This document shows positions 36,950-45,148 of a stretch of 64,000 nt of DNA, in pieces; the first letter of the stretch is position 1; every line of letters starts with the position of its first letter. The notes beneath the pieces were generated by a model that was given only the letters and a program-made list of their open reading frames with translations, did no database searches and was not told the origin of the DNA. The position numbers and the translations under genes are program-made. The DNA lies in the NCBI GenBank assembly GCA_051883095.1, contig JBJETB010000090.1, positions 1 through 64,000 of the forward strand, read 5' to 3'. The DNA is from SUG1106 sp051883095 (GTDB taxonomy: Bacteria; Bacillota; Clostridia; Peptostreptococcales; Anaerovoracaceae).

Positions 36950-38086
36950 CTAAATTCCCGAAAGCTCCTCGTATATCTCATTTGTCAGAGAACTTATTTC
37001 TGTAAAATTCATGTTGGGAATATAGAGGCTTTCCACCTTCATGTGTGCATCCCTGGCATGTTCCAGTGACCTGATGGTCCTGCCCATGAGTATGTCATAT
37101 TCTTCTCTGAGAGCAGCGGTCAGCAGCGCGTTTTCTTCCAGCACATGCTGCTTCATATAGTCATTTATATCGATGAGAGTTATTTCTTTTTCTGTGCCTG
37201 TTTTAGCTTCACCCCAGTTTTCCTCGTCGAAAAGTTCCCAGGGCTCTATGTCGTGATATTCGTTGGCTGTCACAAAAGCAAGACTCAGCTGAGGTATAAT
37301 CAGGTGGTCGATTTTTTCGTCAGGTCCCATTGGGCAGTAAAACACCTCCGTGTCGAAACCTCTGTATACTGCGCCTTCTTTCAGTATTTCCATAAAGCTG
37401 TGGTTGGGAAAACCTTCAGGCACGCTGACAATGTAAACTTTGCGGATGCTCTGCAGCATGGTGGAAAGATAGTTCACAAGGCCGCCCGGAGTGATGGCGC
37501 TGGCAAAGAACTTTTTCTGCCTGCCCGGCCTGAGGCATATCGGATGCTCACTGTATTCGGCAGCTACTATATCAGCTGTGATTCTGTATATTTCGCAATC
37601 CTCCACCGCTCTGCTGTAAACCTCCTCAAGGCTTCTGAAAACGCTTTTGGCAGCGTTTAAGTAGTTGTACGCAATTCTGTACCATCTGGAACAATCTTCG
37701 TTTAAATCGATGATTTCATCCTTGCAGGCGGCTATGCCCTCCTCGTTCCAGAACTCTCCCAGATTGACGATTTTATCCACGGCGCCCGGTGTGACAGGGT
37801 CTGTTATGTGAGGGCTGGTTCCGTCGATAAGGGCGATTTTGCGGTTTTTTAAAATCACTCCGTCAAGGGAGTTTTCATCGGAGGAACAGTGCAGGTAATC
37901 TATGTCCTCGCCCAGTTCCGCAAACCTCTGCCCGATATTTTTCATAAATGTGGATTTTCCCGTTCCCGGCCCGCCTTTGATGCATATAATCCTGTTTGCC
38001 TCCCTCTGTCCGAGAATATACCTGTAGTAAGAAAAAAATCCCTGCGGCGTGTTGTTGCCCGGGAAATAGTGTCTTTCGATGGACAA
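36950..38086 (-). CDS. P-loop ATPase of the PRK06851 type
   Basis: 378 residues with Walker A IKGGPGTGKSTFMKNIG near residue 45, DYLHCSSDENSLDGV and, in the second half, the RKKFFASAITPGG-type stretch (here RQKKFFASAITPGGLVNYL) of this Clostridia-common family, whose function is unknown. The start is TTG at 38086: AGGAGGT lies 7 bp upstream, and the family begins near this point. The longer reading from 38200 crosses the DUF975 terminator and is rejected. Confidence 0.82.
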   Translation of the reverse strand: MSIERHYFPGNNTPQGFFSYYRYILGQREANRIICIKGGPGTGKSTFMKNIGQRFAELGEDIDYLHCSSDENSLDGVILKNRKIALIDGTSPHITDPVTPGAVDKIVNLGEFWNEEGIAACKDEIIDLNEDCSRWYRIAYNYLNAAKSVFRSLEEVYSRAVEDCEIYRITADIVAAEYSEHPICLRPGRQKKFFASAITPGGLVNYLSTMLQSIRKVYIVSVPEGFPNHSFMEILKEGAVYRGFDTEVFYCPMGPDEKIDHLIIPQLSLAFVTANEYHDIEPWELFDEENWGEAKTGTEKEITLIDINDYMKQHVLEENALLTAALREEYDILMGRTIRSLEHARDAHMKVESLYIPNMNFTEISSLTNEIYEELSGI

Positions 38087-38150
38087 GGTACTACCTCCTA
38101 TATAAAATATACTCCATACTATGCGGATGGCTTGGGAAAGGTACTGAAAT

Positions 38151-38190
38151 GAAAAAAGGACAGCCCCCCAAAGCAGGAAAACTGTCCGTT
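38151..38190. terminator. Terminator after the DUF975 gene
   Basis: Minus-strand AAAACGGACAG-loop-CTGTCCTTTTTT; a 6-bp GGACAG/CTGTCC core extended by A/T pairs. The A run on the other side means it could also act in the plus direction. Confidence 0.8.
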
Positions 38191-38215
38191 TTTGACACAT
38201 AAATTATACACTTGC

Positions 38216-39115
38216 TTATTCTTCCGGAGTATCGTCAGGCTTATCCTCATCGGCAGGCGCCTGTACTTCAGGCTTTTCATCCTGCGCCGGGACTTCAACC
38301 TCTGCTTCAGCATCTGCTGCAGGTGCGCTTTCCTCCTTAACGGTATACTCGGCATTTACCATATTATCATAATCAGTGCCGTTCATAACCACCAGCTTTT
38401 CGGTTGCAAGCTCATAGAAAGCAGTGTTGGCCGTCATCACGTATGCAGAAAGCACCACTGACGGCAGACCGAAAAGAATACTCATGATTACAGACACAGC
38501 TCCTGTCCCGTCAGAAAGTGTAGTATAGATGCTTCCCGGCAGTGCGGCCAGAATATACCATCCGATGAAAGTGAGCTGCAGATAGAAATATCTGCCCTTG
38601 TTTCCCGCCATTATGCGGCTGCTTTCCTTGAGGCACTGGTTCGCTGACATATCAGGATTGTCGGCCAGAACGTAGAAAGCCTGGCTGTATCTGAATGATG
38701 CGATAATCCCCGGAACCACCAGCAGCAGAGACCATAGTATTATCTTGACTGTCATAAGCACAAACAGCAGAAATGCTTTGGTAAAACTGCTGAAGCCCTC
38801 AAATAAAAGAGTATTGTCAACCTTTCTGCTCCTGAAGAATGTGAGCAGGAAAATAGTAAAGCCAAGTTCCAGCGGACCGCCTATTATAAAATTATATATA
38901 CTTCCTCCATAAGGAATTGTTTCCACCAGGTCCTGTCCGTAGACTTCTACAGGATTGGTAAAAGCGAACAGATTGTCAAGAATTGTTTCGATTCCTGATG
39001 TGAGCAGGAAGTAGATCAGAACTCCTATTACAACCGGCTTCCAGTAGCCTGCAAGCGCATTTCTGGCGATTTCACGTATTTTGCATGCCGGTTCGATTAC
39101 GATGTGATTTCCCAT
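38216..39115 (-). CDS. DUF975 family membrane protein
   Basis: 299 residues, about six membrane spans (for example IIGGPLELGFTIFLLTFF, LFVLMTVKIILWSLLLVVPGIIASFRYS), with the family stretch MSANQCLKESSRIMAGNKGRYFYLQLTFIGWYIL. A 60-residue Ala/Glu/Pro-rich acidic tail follows. Function unknown. The ATG at 39115 has GGAGG 5 bp upstream; the longer reading to 39151 would run into the divergent thiT promoter. Confidence 0.85.
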   Translation of the reverse strand: MGNHIVIEPACKIREIARNALAGYWKPVVIGVLIYFLLTSGIETILDNLFAFTNPVEVYGQDLVETIPYGGSIYNFIIGGPLELGFTIFLLTFFRSRKVDNTLLFEGFSSFTKAFLLFVLMTVKIILWSLLLVVPGIIASFRYSQAFYVLADNPDMSANQCLKESSRIMAGNKGRYFYLQLTFIGWYILAALPGSIYTTLSDGTGAVSVIMSILFGLPSVVLSAYVMTANTAFYELATEKLVVMNGTDYDNMVNAEYTVKEESAPAADAEAEVEVPAQDEKPEVQAPADEDKPDDTPEE

Positions 39116-39144
39116 ATTTCCCTCCATAAAATCTTCATTCAATG

Positions 39145-39173
39145 TTGACATTATACTATTTCTCTAGTATAAT
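39145..39173 (+). promoter_or_regulatory. thiT promoter, full consensus
   Basis: TTGACA (39145-39150), 17-bp spacer, TATAAT (39168-39173): both hexamers match the sigma-A consensus exactly. It starts a leader of about 150 nt that carries the TPP riboswitch. Confidence 0.92.
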
Positions 39174-39182
39174 TTCAAGCGT

Positions 39183-39278
39183 GCTAGGGGAGCTTTTGCT
39201 GAGATTTACCGAAAAGTTTCTGTTTTCGGATAAACCCTCATTACCTGATTCGGTTAATGCCGGCGTAGGGAAGCAAAT
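39183..39278 (+). ncRNA. TPP (thi-box) riboswitch upstream of thiT
   Basis: The conserved thi-box segments appear in order: AGGGGAGC, TTGCTGAGA, ACCCT, ACCTGATTCGGTTAATGCC and GGCGTAGGGAA. The P3 arm is extended by CCGAAAA/TTTTCGG. It binds thiamine diphosphate and lowers expression of the thiamine transporter that follows. Confidence 0.96.
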
Positions 39279-39298
39279 ATGCATAATACATCAAGTTC

Positions 39299-39327
39299 CC
39301 CTCCTGATAATTTTAAGGAGGTTTTTT
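39299..39327 (+). promoter_or_regulatory. Expression platform: hairpin holding the thiT Shine-Dalgarno
   Basis: CCCTCCT, an A/T-rich loop, then AAGGAGG followed by seven T and the thiT ATG. The right arm is the Shine-Dalgarno, so the hairpin hides it; the T run also makes it look like a terminator. The left arm CCCCTCC could instead pair with GGGGAG at 39187-39192 in the riboswitch P1 stem, which offers a simple ON/OFF switch. Confidence 0.75.
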
Positions 39328-39328
39328 T

Positions 39329-39880
39329 ATGTCAGACACAAAAATCAAGAGAAACAACCTGTACTGCCTGGTTCTCTGCGCAGTACTCATCGCAATGTCA
39401 ATCGTACTCAGTAACGTAAAGATCATCGACATGCCTTACGGCGGTTCAATCACCCTGTTCAGCATGCTTTTTGCCACACTTACCGGATACTTCTGCGGCC
39501 CTAAATGGGGACTTCTTTCCGGACTGGTTCTGGGACTTCTCAATCTTGTAATCGACCCTTACATCCTGTTCCCGCTTCAGGTGCTTCTGGACTACATACT
39601 GGCTTTCGGCGCACTTGGCCTTTCCGGATTATTCTCAGAGAAAAAATATGGTCTTTACATCGGCTATGTTGTTGGAATTATGGGAAGATTCCTTTGCAGC
39701 TTCCTCTCAGGCTTCATTTTCTTCGGTGAATATGCTCCTGAGGGAATGAACCCTGTATGGTACTCTTTCGTCTATAACATTCTGTATATCGGCGGTGAAG
39801 GTGTTCTCACTCTCATCGTGCTTGCTCTGCCGCCTGTAAAGAGTGCTCTGGTAAGACTCAAGGCACAGATGATAAAATAG
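39329..39880 (+). CDS. thiT: Thiamine ECF-transporter S component ThiT
   Basis: 183 residues, six membrane helices, with GYFCGPKWGLLSGLVLGLLNLVIDP and the C-terminal Y-x2-E/W-rich thiamine-site region (NPVWYSFVYNILYIGGEG). ThiT binds thiamine and uses a shared ECF energizing module encoded elsewhere. The TPP riboswitch directly upstream confirms the substrate. Confidence 0.95.
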   Translation: MSDTKIKRNNLYCLVLCAVLIAMSIVLSNVKIIDMPYGGSITLFSMLFATLTGYFCGPKWGLLSGLVLGLLNLVIDPYILFPLQVLLDYILAFGALGLSGLFSEKKYGLYIGYVVGIMGRFLCSFLSGFIFFGEYAPEGMNPVWYSFVYNILYIGGEGVLTLIVLALPPVKSALVRLKAQMIK

Positions 39881-39913
39881 CCAGGCAAAGACAGAATAGA
39901 TTTTAAAATGGCA

Positions 39914-39942
39914 TTGAAAATCACTAAGGAAAGTGTTACACT
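39914..39942 (+). promoter_or_regulatory. crt promoter
   Basis: TTGAAA (39914-39919), 17-bp spacer, TACACT (39937-39942). It overlaps the nested palindrome at 39917-39960. Confidence 0.55.
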
Positions 39943-39960
39943 GTACTTAGTGATTTTTTT
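39917..39960 (+). terminator. Nested palindrome after thiT; terminator overlapping the crt promoter
   Basis: AAATCACTAAG (39918-39928) pairs with CTTAGTGATTT (39946-39956), followed by T; inside it AGTGTTACACT is itself a palindrome. As RNA it is a good terminator for thiT. As DNA it frames the crt -10 element, so it could also be an operator. Confidence 0.75.
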
Positions 39961-39995
39961 GTCAAAAATATTACATAGAAAGGAAAATTATAAAG

Positions 39996-40772
39996 ATGTA
40001 TCAGACAATTAAGTATGAAGTAAAGGAAAACATCGGTTACGTTACCATCAACAGACCGGAGGCGCTCAACGCTCTCAACAAAACTGTCCTGGAAGAACTG
40101 TTCGATGTATTTAATAAAATCGATGCTGACGATGATGTTCGCGCAGTCATCCTTACAGGCGAAGGCCGCTCCTTCGTTGCCGGCGCAGACATCGCTCAGA
40201 TGAGCACTCTGAATGTGGCAGAAGGCAGAGCTTTCGGTGCATACGGACACAAGGTTATGAACTTCATCGAAAAGATGGAAAAGCCGGTTATCGCTGCAGT
40301 TAACGGCTTCGCTCTCGGCGGCGGCTGCGAAATTGCTATGGCCTGCGACTTCAGAATCGCTTCTTCCAAGGCTAAGTTCGGTCAGCCTGAAGTTGGTCTT
40401 GGAATCACTCCTGGCTTCGGCGGCACTCAGAGACTTTCCAAGCTCGTAGGCAAAGGCATGGCTAAGATGCTCATCCTCACTGCAGACACCATCAATGCAG
40501 AAGAAGCTTACAGAATCGGCCTCGTAGAAAAGGTTGTTGAGCCTGAAGAACTCATTCCTGTTTGCGAAGAAATCGCAAAGAAGATTGCTTCCAAGGCTCC
40601 TATCGCTGTAGGCATGGCAAAGACCTGCATCAACAAGGGATATCATCTTGACATGTTCTCAGGCTGTGCTCTTGAAGCAGAAGCTTTCGGCGGCTGCTTC
40701 GGCACCGAGGATCAGAAGGAAGGAATGAAAGCATTTCTCGAAAAGAGACCTGCCGAGTTCAAAGGCAGATAA
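39996..40772 (+). CDS. Enoyl-CoA hydratase / crotonase
   Basis: 258 residues, full crotonase fold: oxyanion-hole stretches FVAGADIAQM and GFALGGGCEIA, with the two catalytic glutamates at E112 (GGGCEIAMACD) and E132 (GQPEVGLGI). It most resembles 3-hydroxybutyryl-CoA dehydratases (crt) of butyrate formers, but the usual bcd-etfBA-hbd-thl partners are not adjacent, so the pathway is inferred. Monocistronic, between two terminators. Confidence 0.92.
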   Translation: MYQTIKYEVKENIGYVTINRPEALNALNKTVLEELFDVFNKIDADDDVRAVILTGEGRSFVAGADIAQMSTLNVAEGRAFGAYGHKVMNFIEKMEKPVIAAVNGFALGGGCEIAMACDFRIASSKAKFGQPEVGLGITPGFGGTQRLSKLVGKGMAKMLILTADTINAEEAYRIGLVEKVVEPEELIPVCEEIAKKIASKAPIAVGMAKTCINKGYHLDMFSGCALEAEAFGGCFGTEDQKEGMKAFLEKRPAEFKGR

Positions 40773-40788
40773 GATATGATATGATGTA

Positions 40789-40812
40789 AACATGTGCTTC
40801 AGTGCACATGTT
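40789..40812. other. Hairpin downstream of crt
   Basis: AACATGTGC-TTCAGT-GCACATGTT: perfect 9-bp arms without a T run, 16 bp after the crt stop and before the main terminator. Possibly an mRNA 3' stabiliser. Confidence 0.5.
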
Positions 40813-40830
40813 ATGTGTTCATGAAACGAT

Positions 40831-40882
40831 AAAACCCCGGAAAACCGGCATGCAATTAAACTAAGCCGGTTTTTCGGGGTTT
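40831..40882. terminator. Bidirectional terminator between crt and hppA
   Basis: AAAACCCCGG-AAAACCGGC (40831-40849) pairs with GCCGGTTTTTCGGGGTTT (40865-40882), about 18 bp with one irregularity. A and T flanks let it serve both convergent genes. Confidence 0.9.
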
Positions 40883-40909
40883 GTGTTTGTCTTGCTAATT
40901 ATCAGTTAA

Positions 40910-42934
40910 TTACAGAATGTTTGTGAGGATTCCGCCAACCTGTACGAATAAAGGTGCGAATACTACAGCAACGATAGTCATTAACTTGATTAAGATGTTG
41001 ATGGAAGGACCGGAGGTATCCTTGAACGGGTCACCTACAGTGTCGCCTACAACAGCAGCCTTATGAGGTTCTGAACCCTTGCCGCCGAAGTGTCCTTCTT
41101 CGATATACTTCTTAGCGTTATCCCATGCACCGCCGGCATTTGACATCATGATAGCCATAAGTACACCTGCAGATAATGCGCCGCCAAGCATTCCGCCGAG
41201 AGCTTCAGGTCCTAAGATGAGACCAACTGCAAGCGGAGCGATTACAGCCATGATACCAGGGGCAACCATTTCCTTAAGAGCAGCTGCTGTTGAAATATCA
41301 ACGCAATTTGCATAGTCAGGCTTGGATGTTCCTTCCATGATGCCCTTGTCTTCTCTGAACTGTCTTCTTACCTCTTCGATCATCTGGTTAGCAGCTCTGC
41401 CTACTGAGTTCATAGTCATAGCGGAGAATAAGAACGGAAGCATAGCACCGATGAATAATCCGATGATTACGATAGGGTCTAATAAGCTGATAACTTCAAG
41501 GTTTGTAACTGCTGCGTATGAAGCGAACAGTGCCAGTGCTGTAAGAGCAGCGGAACCGATAGCGAATCCCTTACCGATAGCAGCTGTAGTGTTTCCTACT
41601 GCGTCCAGCTTGTCGGTGATTTCTCTTACTTCGTGAGGTAATTCTGACATTTCTGCGATACCGCCGGCATTGTCGGATACCGGACCGTAAGCGTCAACTG
41701 CAACTGTCATACCTGCTGTAGAAAGCATACCTACTGCAGAAAGAGCGATTCCGTATAATCCAGCGAACTGATAAGCTACGAATACGCCTACGCAGATGAG
41801 GATGATTGGCCATAATGTTGACATCATACCTACGCCTAAGCCGCTGATGATTGTAGTAGCTGCACCTGTCTGTGACTGCTCTGCAATCTTCTGTACTGAC
41901 TTGTAGTCACCTGAAGTGTAAACTTCAGTAATCTTACCGATGGCAATACCTACAACCAGACCAGCGATGATGGCAGCTGCGTAAGTGTAGTCACCGAGCA
42001 TCTGCTTTGAAAGGATAACGGTAGCAACGATAACGATGATGCCGCTGATATATGTTCCCATGTTGAGAGCTGCTGCAGGGTTTCCGCCTTCCTTACCTCT
42101 TACAAGCATGATACCTATTACTGATGCAAGGATACCGATTGCTGCAATGATAAGCGGGAATACAGCAGCTGTAGTTTCAGTAAATGTAGCTGTTTCAATA
42201 GCAGTGTTTACTGCAACGGAAGCAAGTGTGATAGCTGAAATGATTGAACCTACATATGATTCGAAAAGGTCTGAACCCATACCGGCTACGTCACCTACGT
42301 TGTCACCTACGTTATCAGCGATAACTGCAGGGTTTCTAGGGTCGTCTTCAGGAATTCCTGCTTCAACCTTACCTACAAGGTCAGCACCAACGTCAGCAGC
42401 CTTGGTGTAGATACCGCCGCCAACACGTCCGAACAGAGCCATTGATGAAGCTCCCAGTCCGAAACCTGTTACGCACTGAGTAACTGTGGCAAGATCCAGT
42501 ACGCACACGATAACGCCAAGTCCTAACAGACCGAGACCTGATACGCAAAGACCCATTACAGCACCTGATCTGAAAGCGATCTTTAATGCTTTGTCCATGC
42601 CGGATTCTCTTGCAGCATTTGCAGTTCTTACATTACCCAGAGTAGCAACCTTCATTCCGAAGAAACCTGCCAGTACTGAGAGCAGTGCGCCGCATACATA
42701 GAGAACAGCTGTTGTCCAGCTCTTTAAACCTATACCGATTAATAAGAAGAGAACTACAATTACAATTACCATTGTCTTGTATTCTCTCTTAAGGAATGCC
42801 ATTGCACCTTCTCTGATGTAGCTGGCAATTTCCTTCATTCTGTCTGTTCCCTCGTCAGCTTTTTTGATCCATGCTGCTAAACAGAAAGCAACAATCAGAC
42901 CAATCACAGCTGCGATTACAGCAAAAAATTTCAT
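40910..42934 (-). CDS. hppA: Membrane-bound ion-translocating pyrophosphatase
   Basis: 674 residues, about 16 membrane spans. Catalytic acidic motifs DVGADLVGKVEAGIPEDDPRNPAVIADNVGDNVGD and GDTVGDPFKDTSGPS are intact. The GNTTAA stretch has alanine where K+-independent enzymes have lysine, so this is the K+-dependent type, which includes Na+ and H+ pumps. It saves energy from pyrophosphate in anaerobes. ATG 42934 follows AGGAGG by 9 bp; the longer reading from 42955 is rejected. Last gene after secG. Confidence 0.96.
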   Translation of the reverse strand: MKFFAVIAAVIGLIVAFCLAAWIKKADEGTDRMKEIASYIREGAMAFLKREYKTMVIVIVVLFLLIGIGLKSWTTAVLYVCGALLSVLAGFFGMKVATLGNVRTANAARESGMDKALKIAFRSGAVMGLCVSGLGLLGLGVIVCVLDLATVTQCVTGFGLGASSMALFGRVGGGIYTKAADVGADLVGKVEAGIPEDDPRNPAVIADNVGDNVGDVAGMGSDLFESYVGSIISAITLASVAVNTAIETATFTETTAAVFPLIIAAIGILASVIGIMLVRGKEGGNPAAALNMGTYISGIIVIVATVILSKQMLGDYTYAAAIIAGLVVGIAIGKITEVYTSGDYKSVQKIAEQSQTGAATTIISGLGVGMMSTLWPIILICVGVFVAYQFAGLYGIALSAVGMLSTAGMTVAVDAYGPVSDNAGGIAEMSELPHEVREITDKLDAVGNTTAAIGKGFAIGSAALTALALFASYAAVTNLEVISLLDPIVIIGLFIGAMLPFLFSAMTMNSVGRAANQMIEEVRRQFREDKGIMEGTSKPDYANCVDISTAAALKEMVAPGIMAVIAPLAVGLILGPEALGGMLGGALSAGVLMAIMMSNAGGAWDNAKKYIEEGHFGGKGSEPHKAAVVGDTVGDPFKDTSGPSINILIKLMTIVAVVFAPLFVQVGGILTNIL

Positions 42935-42971
42935 GATATGATACCTCCTACTCACTTTTTAACGTCATATA

Positions 42972-42997
42972 AGAGGTACGACACACCGCACCTCTTT
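42972..42997 (-). other. Leader hairpin of hppA
   Basis: AAGAGGT and ACCTCTT enclose 12 bases in the 5' leader of hppA, downstream of a possible promoter (TATAAT at 43012-43017 with a weak -35 CTTAAA). No T run follows, so it is a leader stem and not a terminator. Confidence 0.45.
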
Positions 42998-43048
42998 AAC
43001 ACAAGTGAAATATTATAAAAAAATTAGAAACGCGTTTAAGCTCCCCTG

Positions 43049-43282
43049 TTATTCGAACATCGCCACGATAACGATTGAAACAATTATGAAAAGAATAGCT
43101 GAAATTGTAGTAATCTTTTCTAGCAGGGCTTCATAACCTTTACTCTTTTTCTTACCGAAAAGCTGTTCAGCACCGCCGGCAATGGAACCGGAGAGACCTG
43201 CGCTGTTTCCGGACTGAAGCAGAACGCTGGCGATAAGTATTACGCTGGCAACTGCGAGTAAAATCATCAGGAAAATTTTCAT
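43049..43282 (-). CDS. secG: Preprotein translocase subunit SecG
   Basis: 77 residues: two membrane helices (about 3-21 and 53-76) joined by the SecG loop SVLLQSGNSAGLSGSIAGGAEQLFGKKKSKG. Part of the SecYEG channel. The ATG at 43282 has AGGAGG 6 bp upstream; a longer reading to 43297 has none. It follows tpiA by 60 bp, a usual neighbour of secG in Firmicutes. Confidence 0.93.
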   Translation of the reverse strand: MKIFLMILLAVASVILIASVLLQSGNSAGLSGSIAGGAEQLFGKKKSKGYEALLEKITTISAILFIIVSIVIVAMFE

Positions 43283-43342
43283 CTCGTACCTCCTCATATT
43301 TTAACTTGATAATTGTACCATATACCATACAGTAAAATCAAG

Positions 43343-44089
43343 CTAAAAGTTGACAATTTCATTAAATTTTAGCGGATCTAAGCTGGCTCCACCCACCAGT
43401 GCACCATCTATTTCATCCATATTCATGATTTCCGATGCGTTTTCCGGCTTGACACTGCCTCCATACTGAATTATCACACGGTCAGCGGTCTCATCTCCGT
43501 ACATCTCTATGAGAGTGTTCCTAATAAGGCCGCACATCTGATTGGCCTGAATCGGTGTGGCGGTTCTGCCTGTACCTATGGCCCAGATAGGCTCATAGGC
43601 GATTACCATTTTCTCTGCTTTTTCGGCCGGAATGTCTCTGAGGGCATTCTGAACCTGTTCTGCTACCAGCTTGTCCTGGTAATTTCTTTCTCTCTGGAAA
43701 AGGTCTTCTCCTACGCAGAGTATGGGAGTTATTTCAGTTTCCAGAAGAGCTTTAAGCTTTAAATTTACCGTCTCGTCGCTTTCGTTGAAATACTGCCTTC
43801 TTTCAGAATGTCCCACGATGCAGTAGTCAACACCTATGTACTGGAGCATGGGCACAGATATTTCTCCCGTGTATGCTCCCTCTTTTTCGTAATGCACGTT
43901 CTGTGCTCCCACACCAATGCCTGTGCCCCTGAATACCTCCACCAGAGTCTCCAGTTGAGGATAAGGCGCGCATATAGCAGCTTTCACATCTGTATCATGG
44001 TACAGTTTTTTAAATGCTTCTGCAAATATCTTGGCCTCATCAGCGTTTTTATACATTTTCCAGTTTCCTGCTATAAACGGTATTCTCAT
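43343..44089 (-). CDS. tpiA: Triose-phosphate isomerase
   Basis: 248 residues, full length: FIAGNWKMYKN, the catalytic histidine in VGHSERR, the glutamate in VIAYEPIWAIGTG and the phosphate-binding YGGSVKPENA. Overlaps the preceding gap gene by 4 bp (ATGA type), so it is translationally coupled. Confidence 0.98.
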   Translation of the reverse strand: MRIPFIAGNWKMYKNADEAKIFAEAFKKLYHDTDVKAAICAPYPQLETLVEVFRGTGIGVGAQNVHYEKEGAYTGEISVPMLQYIGVDYCIVGHSERRQYFNESDETVNLKLKALLETEITPILCVGEDLFQRERNYQDKLVAEQVQNALRDIPAEKAEKMVIAYEPIWAIGTGRTATPIQANQMCGLIRNTLIEMYGDETADRVIIQYGGSVKPENASEIMNMDEIDGALVGGASLDPLKFNEIVNF

Positions 44090-45099
44090 ATAAATTTCTC
44101 CAGATATTTAAGTGTTCTGATAAGCTGGCAGGTATAGCTCATTTCGTTATCGTACCATGCCACTATCCTTACTTCATAAATGTGAGTTCCACACTGCTGT
44201 GCCAGCGTCTGTGTTGCATCAAAAAGTGAGCCGTAGGTCATGCCGATAATGTCGGATGAAACCAGTTCCTCTTCGGTATAACCAAAAGACTCTGAAGCTG
44301 CTGCTTTCATAGCCGCATTGATACCTTCCACAGATACGGAATCTGTCATGTCCTTAAGTGTGGCATCCAGAATTGTAATGGAGCCTGACGGTACAGGCAC
44401 TCTCTGGGCTGAACCGATGAGTTTGCCGTCCAGTTCAGGGATTACCAGGCCTATCGCCTTAGCTGCACCTGTGGAATTAGGCACGATGTTGATAGCGCCC
44501 GCTCTGGCTCGTCTCAGGTCACCTTTTCTGTGAGGACCGTCCAGAAGCATCTGATCTCCTGTATAGGCATGAATCGTGGTCATAAAGCCGGTACGAAGCT
44601 CTCTGTAATCATTTAGCACCTTGGCCATAGGCGCCAGACAGTTGGTTGTGCAGGATGCGCCTGAAATGATGTTGTCCTCCGCCTTAAGAGTTTCATGGTT
44701 TACACCGTATACGATAGTAGGCAGATCGTTTCCTGCCGGAGCTGAAATCAGCACCTTCTTTGCACCTGCATCGATATGAGCCTGAGATTTTGCCTTGGAA
44801 GTATAAAATCCGGTACACTCCAGCACCACATCTATACCCAGCTCTCCCCAAGGAAGGTTATGAGCGTCTGGCTCCGCGAAAACAGGAATGTTCTTTCCAT
44901 CTACTGTGATTGATTTATCATCCCACTCCACTTCATGTCCTGCATATTTACCCTGTACAGAATCATATTTTAAAAGATGTGCCAGCATCTCAGGAGCGGT
45001 CAGGTCGTTTATTGCCGTAACCTCCAGGTCAGGGTCAGCGAAGACCTGTCTGAAAGCCAGTCTTCCTATTCTTCCGAATCCGTTAATTGCAACTCGCAT
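44086..45099 (-). CDS. gap: Glyceraldehyde-3-phosphate dehydrogenase, NAD type
   Basis: 337 residues. N-terminal INGFGRIGR, D32 in AINDLTAP (an aspartate that favours NAD over NADP), catalytic C150 in SGASCTTNCLAP and TGAAKAIGLVIPELDGKL. This is the ordinary bacterial glycolytic type and sits between pgk and tpiA. Confidence 0.97.
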   Translation of the reverse strand: MRVAINGFGRIGRLAFRQVFADPDLEVTAINDLTAPEMLAHLLKYDSVQGKYAGHEVEWDDKSITVDGKNIPVFAEPDAHNLPWGELGIDVVLECTGFYTSKAKSQAHIDAGAKKVLISAPAGNDLPTIVYGVNHETLKAEDNIISGASCTTNCLAPMAKVLNDYRELRTGFMTTIHAYTGDQMLLDGPHRKGDLRRARAGAINIVPNSTGAAKAIGLVIPELDGKLIGSAQRVPVPSGSITILDATLKDMTDSVSVEGINAAMKAAASESFGYTEEELVSSDIIGMTYGSLFDATQTLAQQCGTHIYEVRIVAWYDNEMSYTCQLIRTLKYLEKFI

Positions 45100-45148
45100 A
45101 ATGTTACCTCCCTTGTATTATTTTATAATAGTCTTTTTTAATTATCTT

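Noticed and set aside
40789..40812. Hairpin after crt as a small RNA gene
   Set aside because: No promoter or independent terminator; it is simpler as a 3'-UTR stem.
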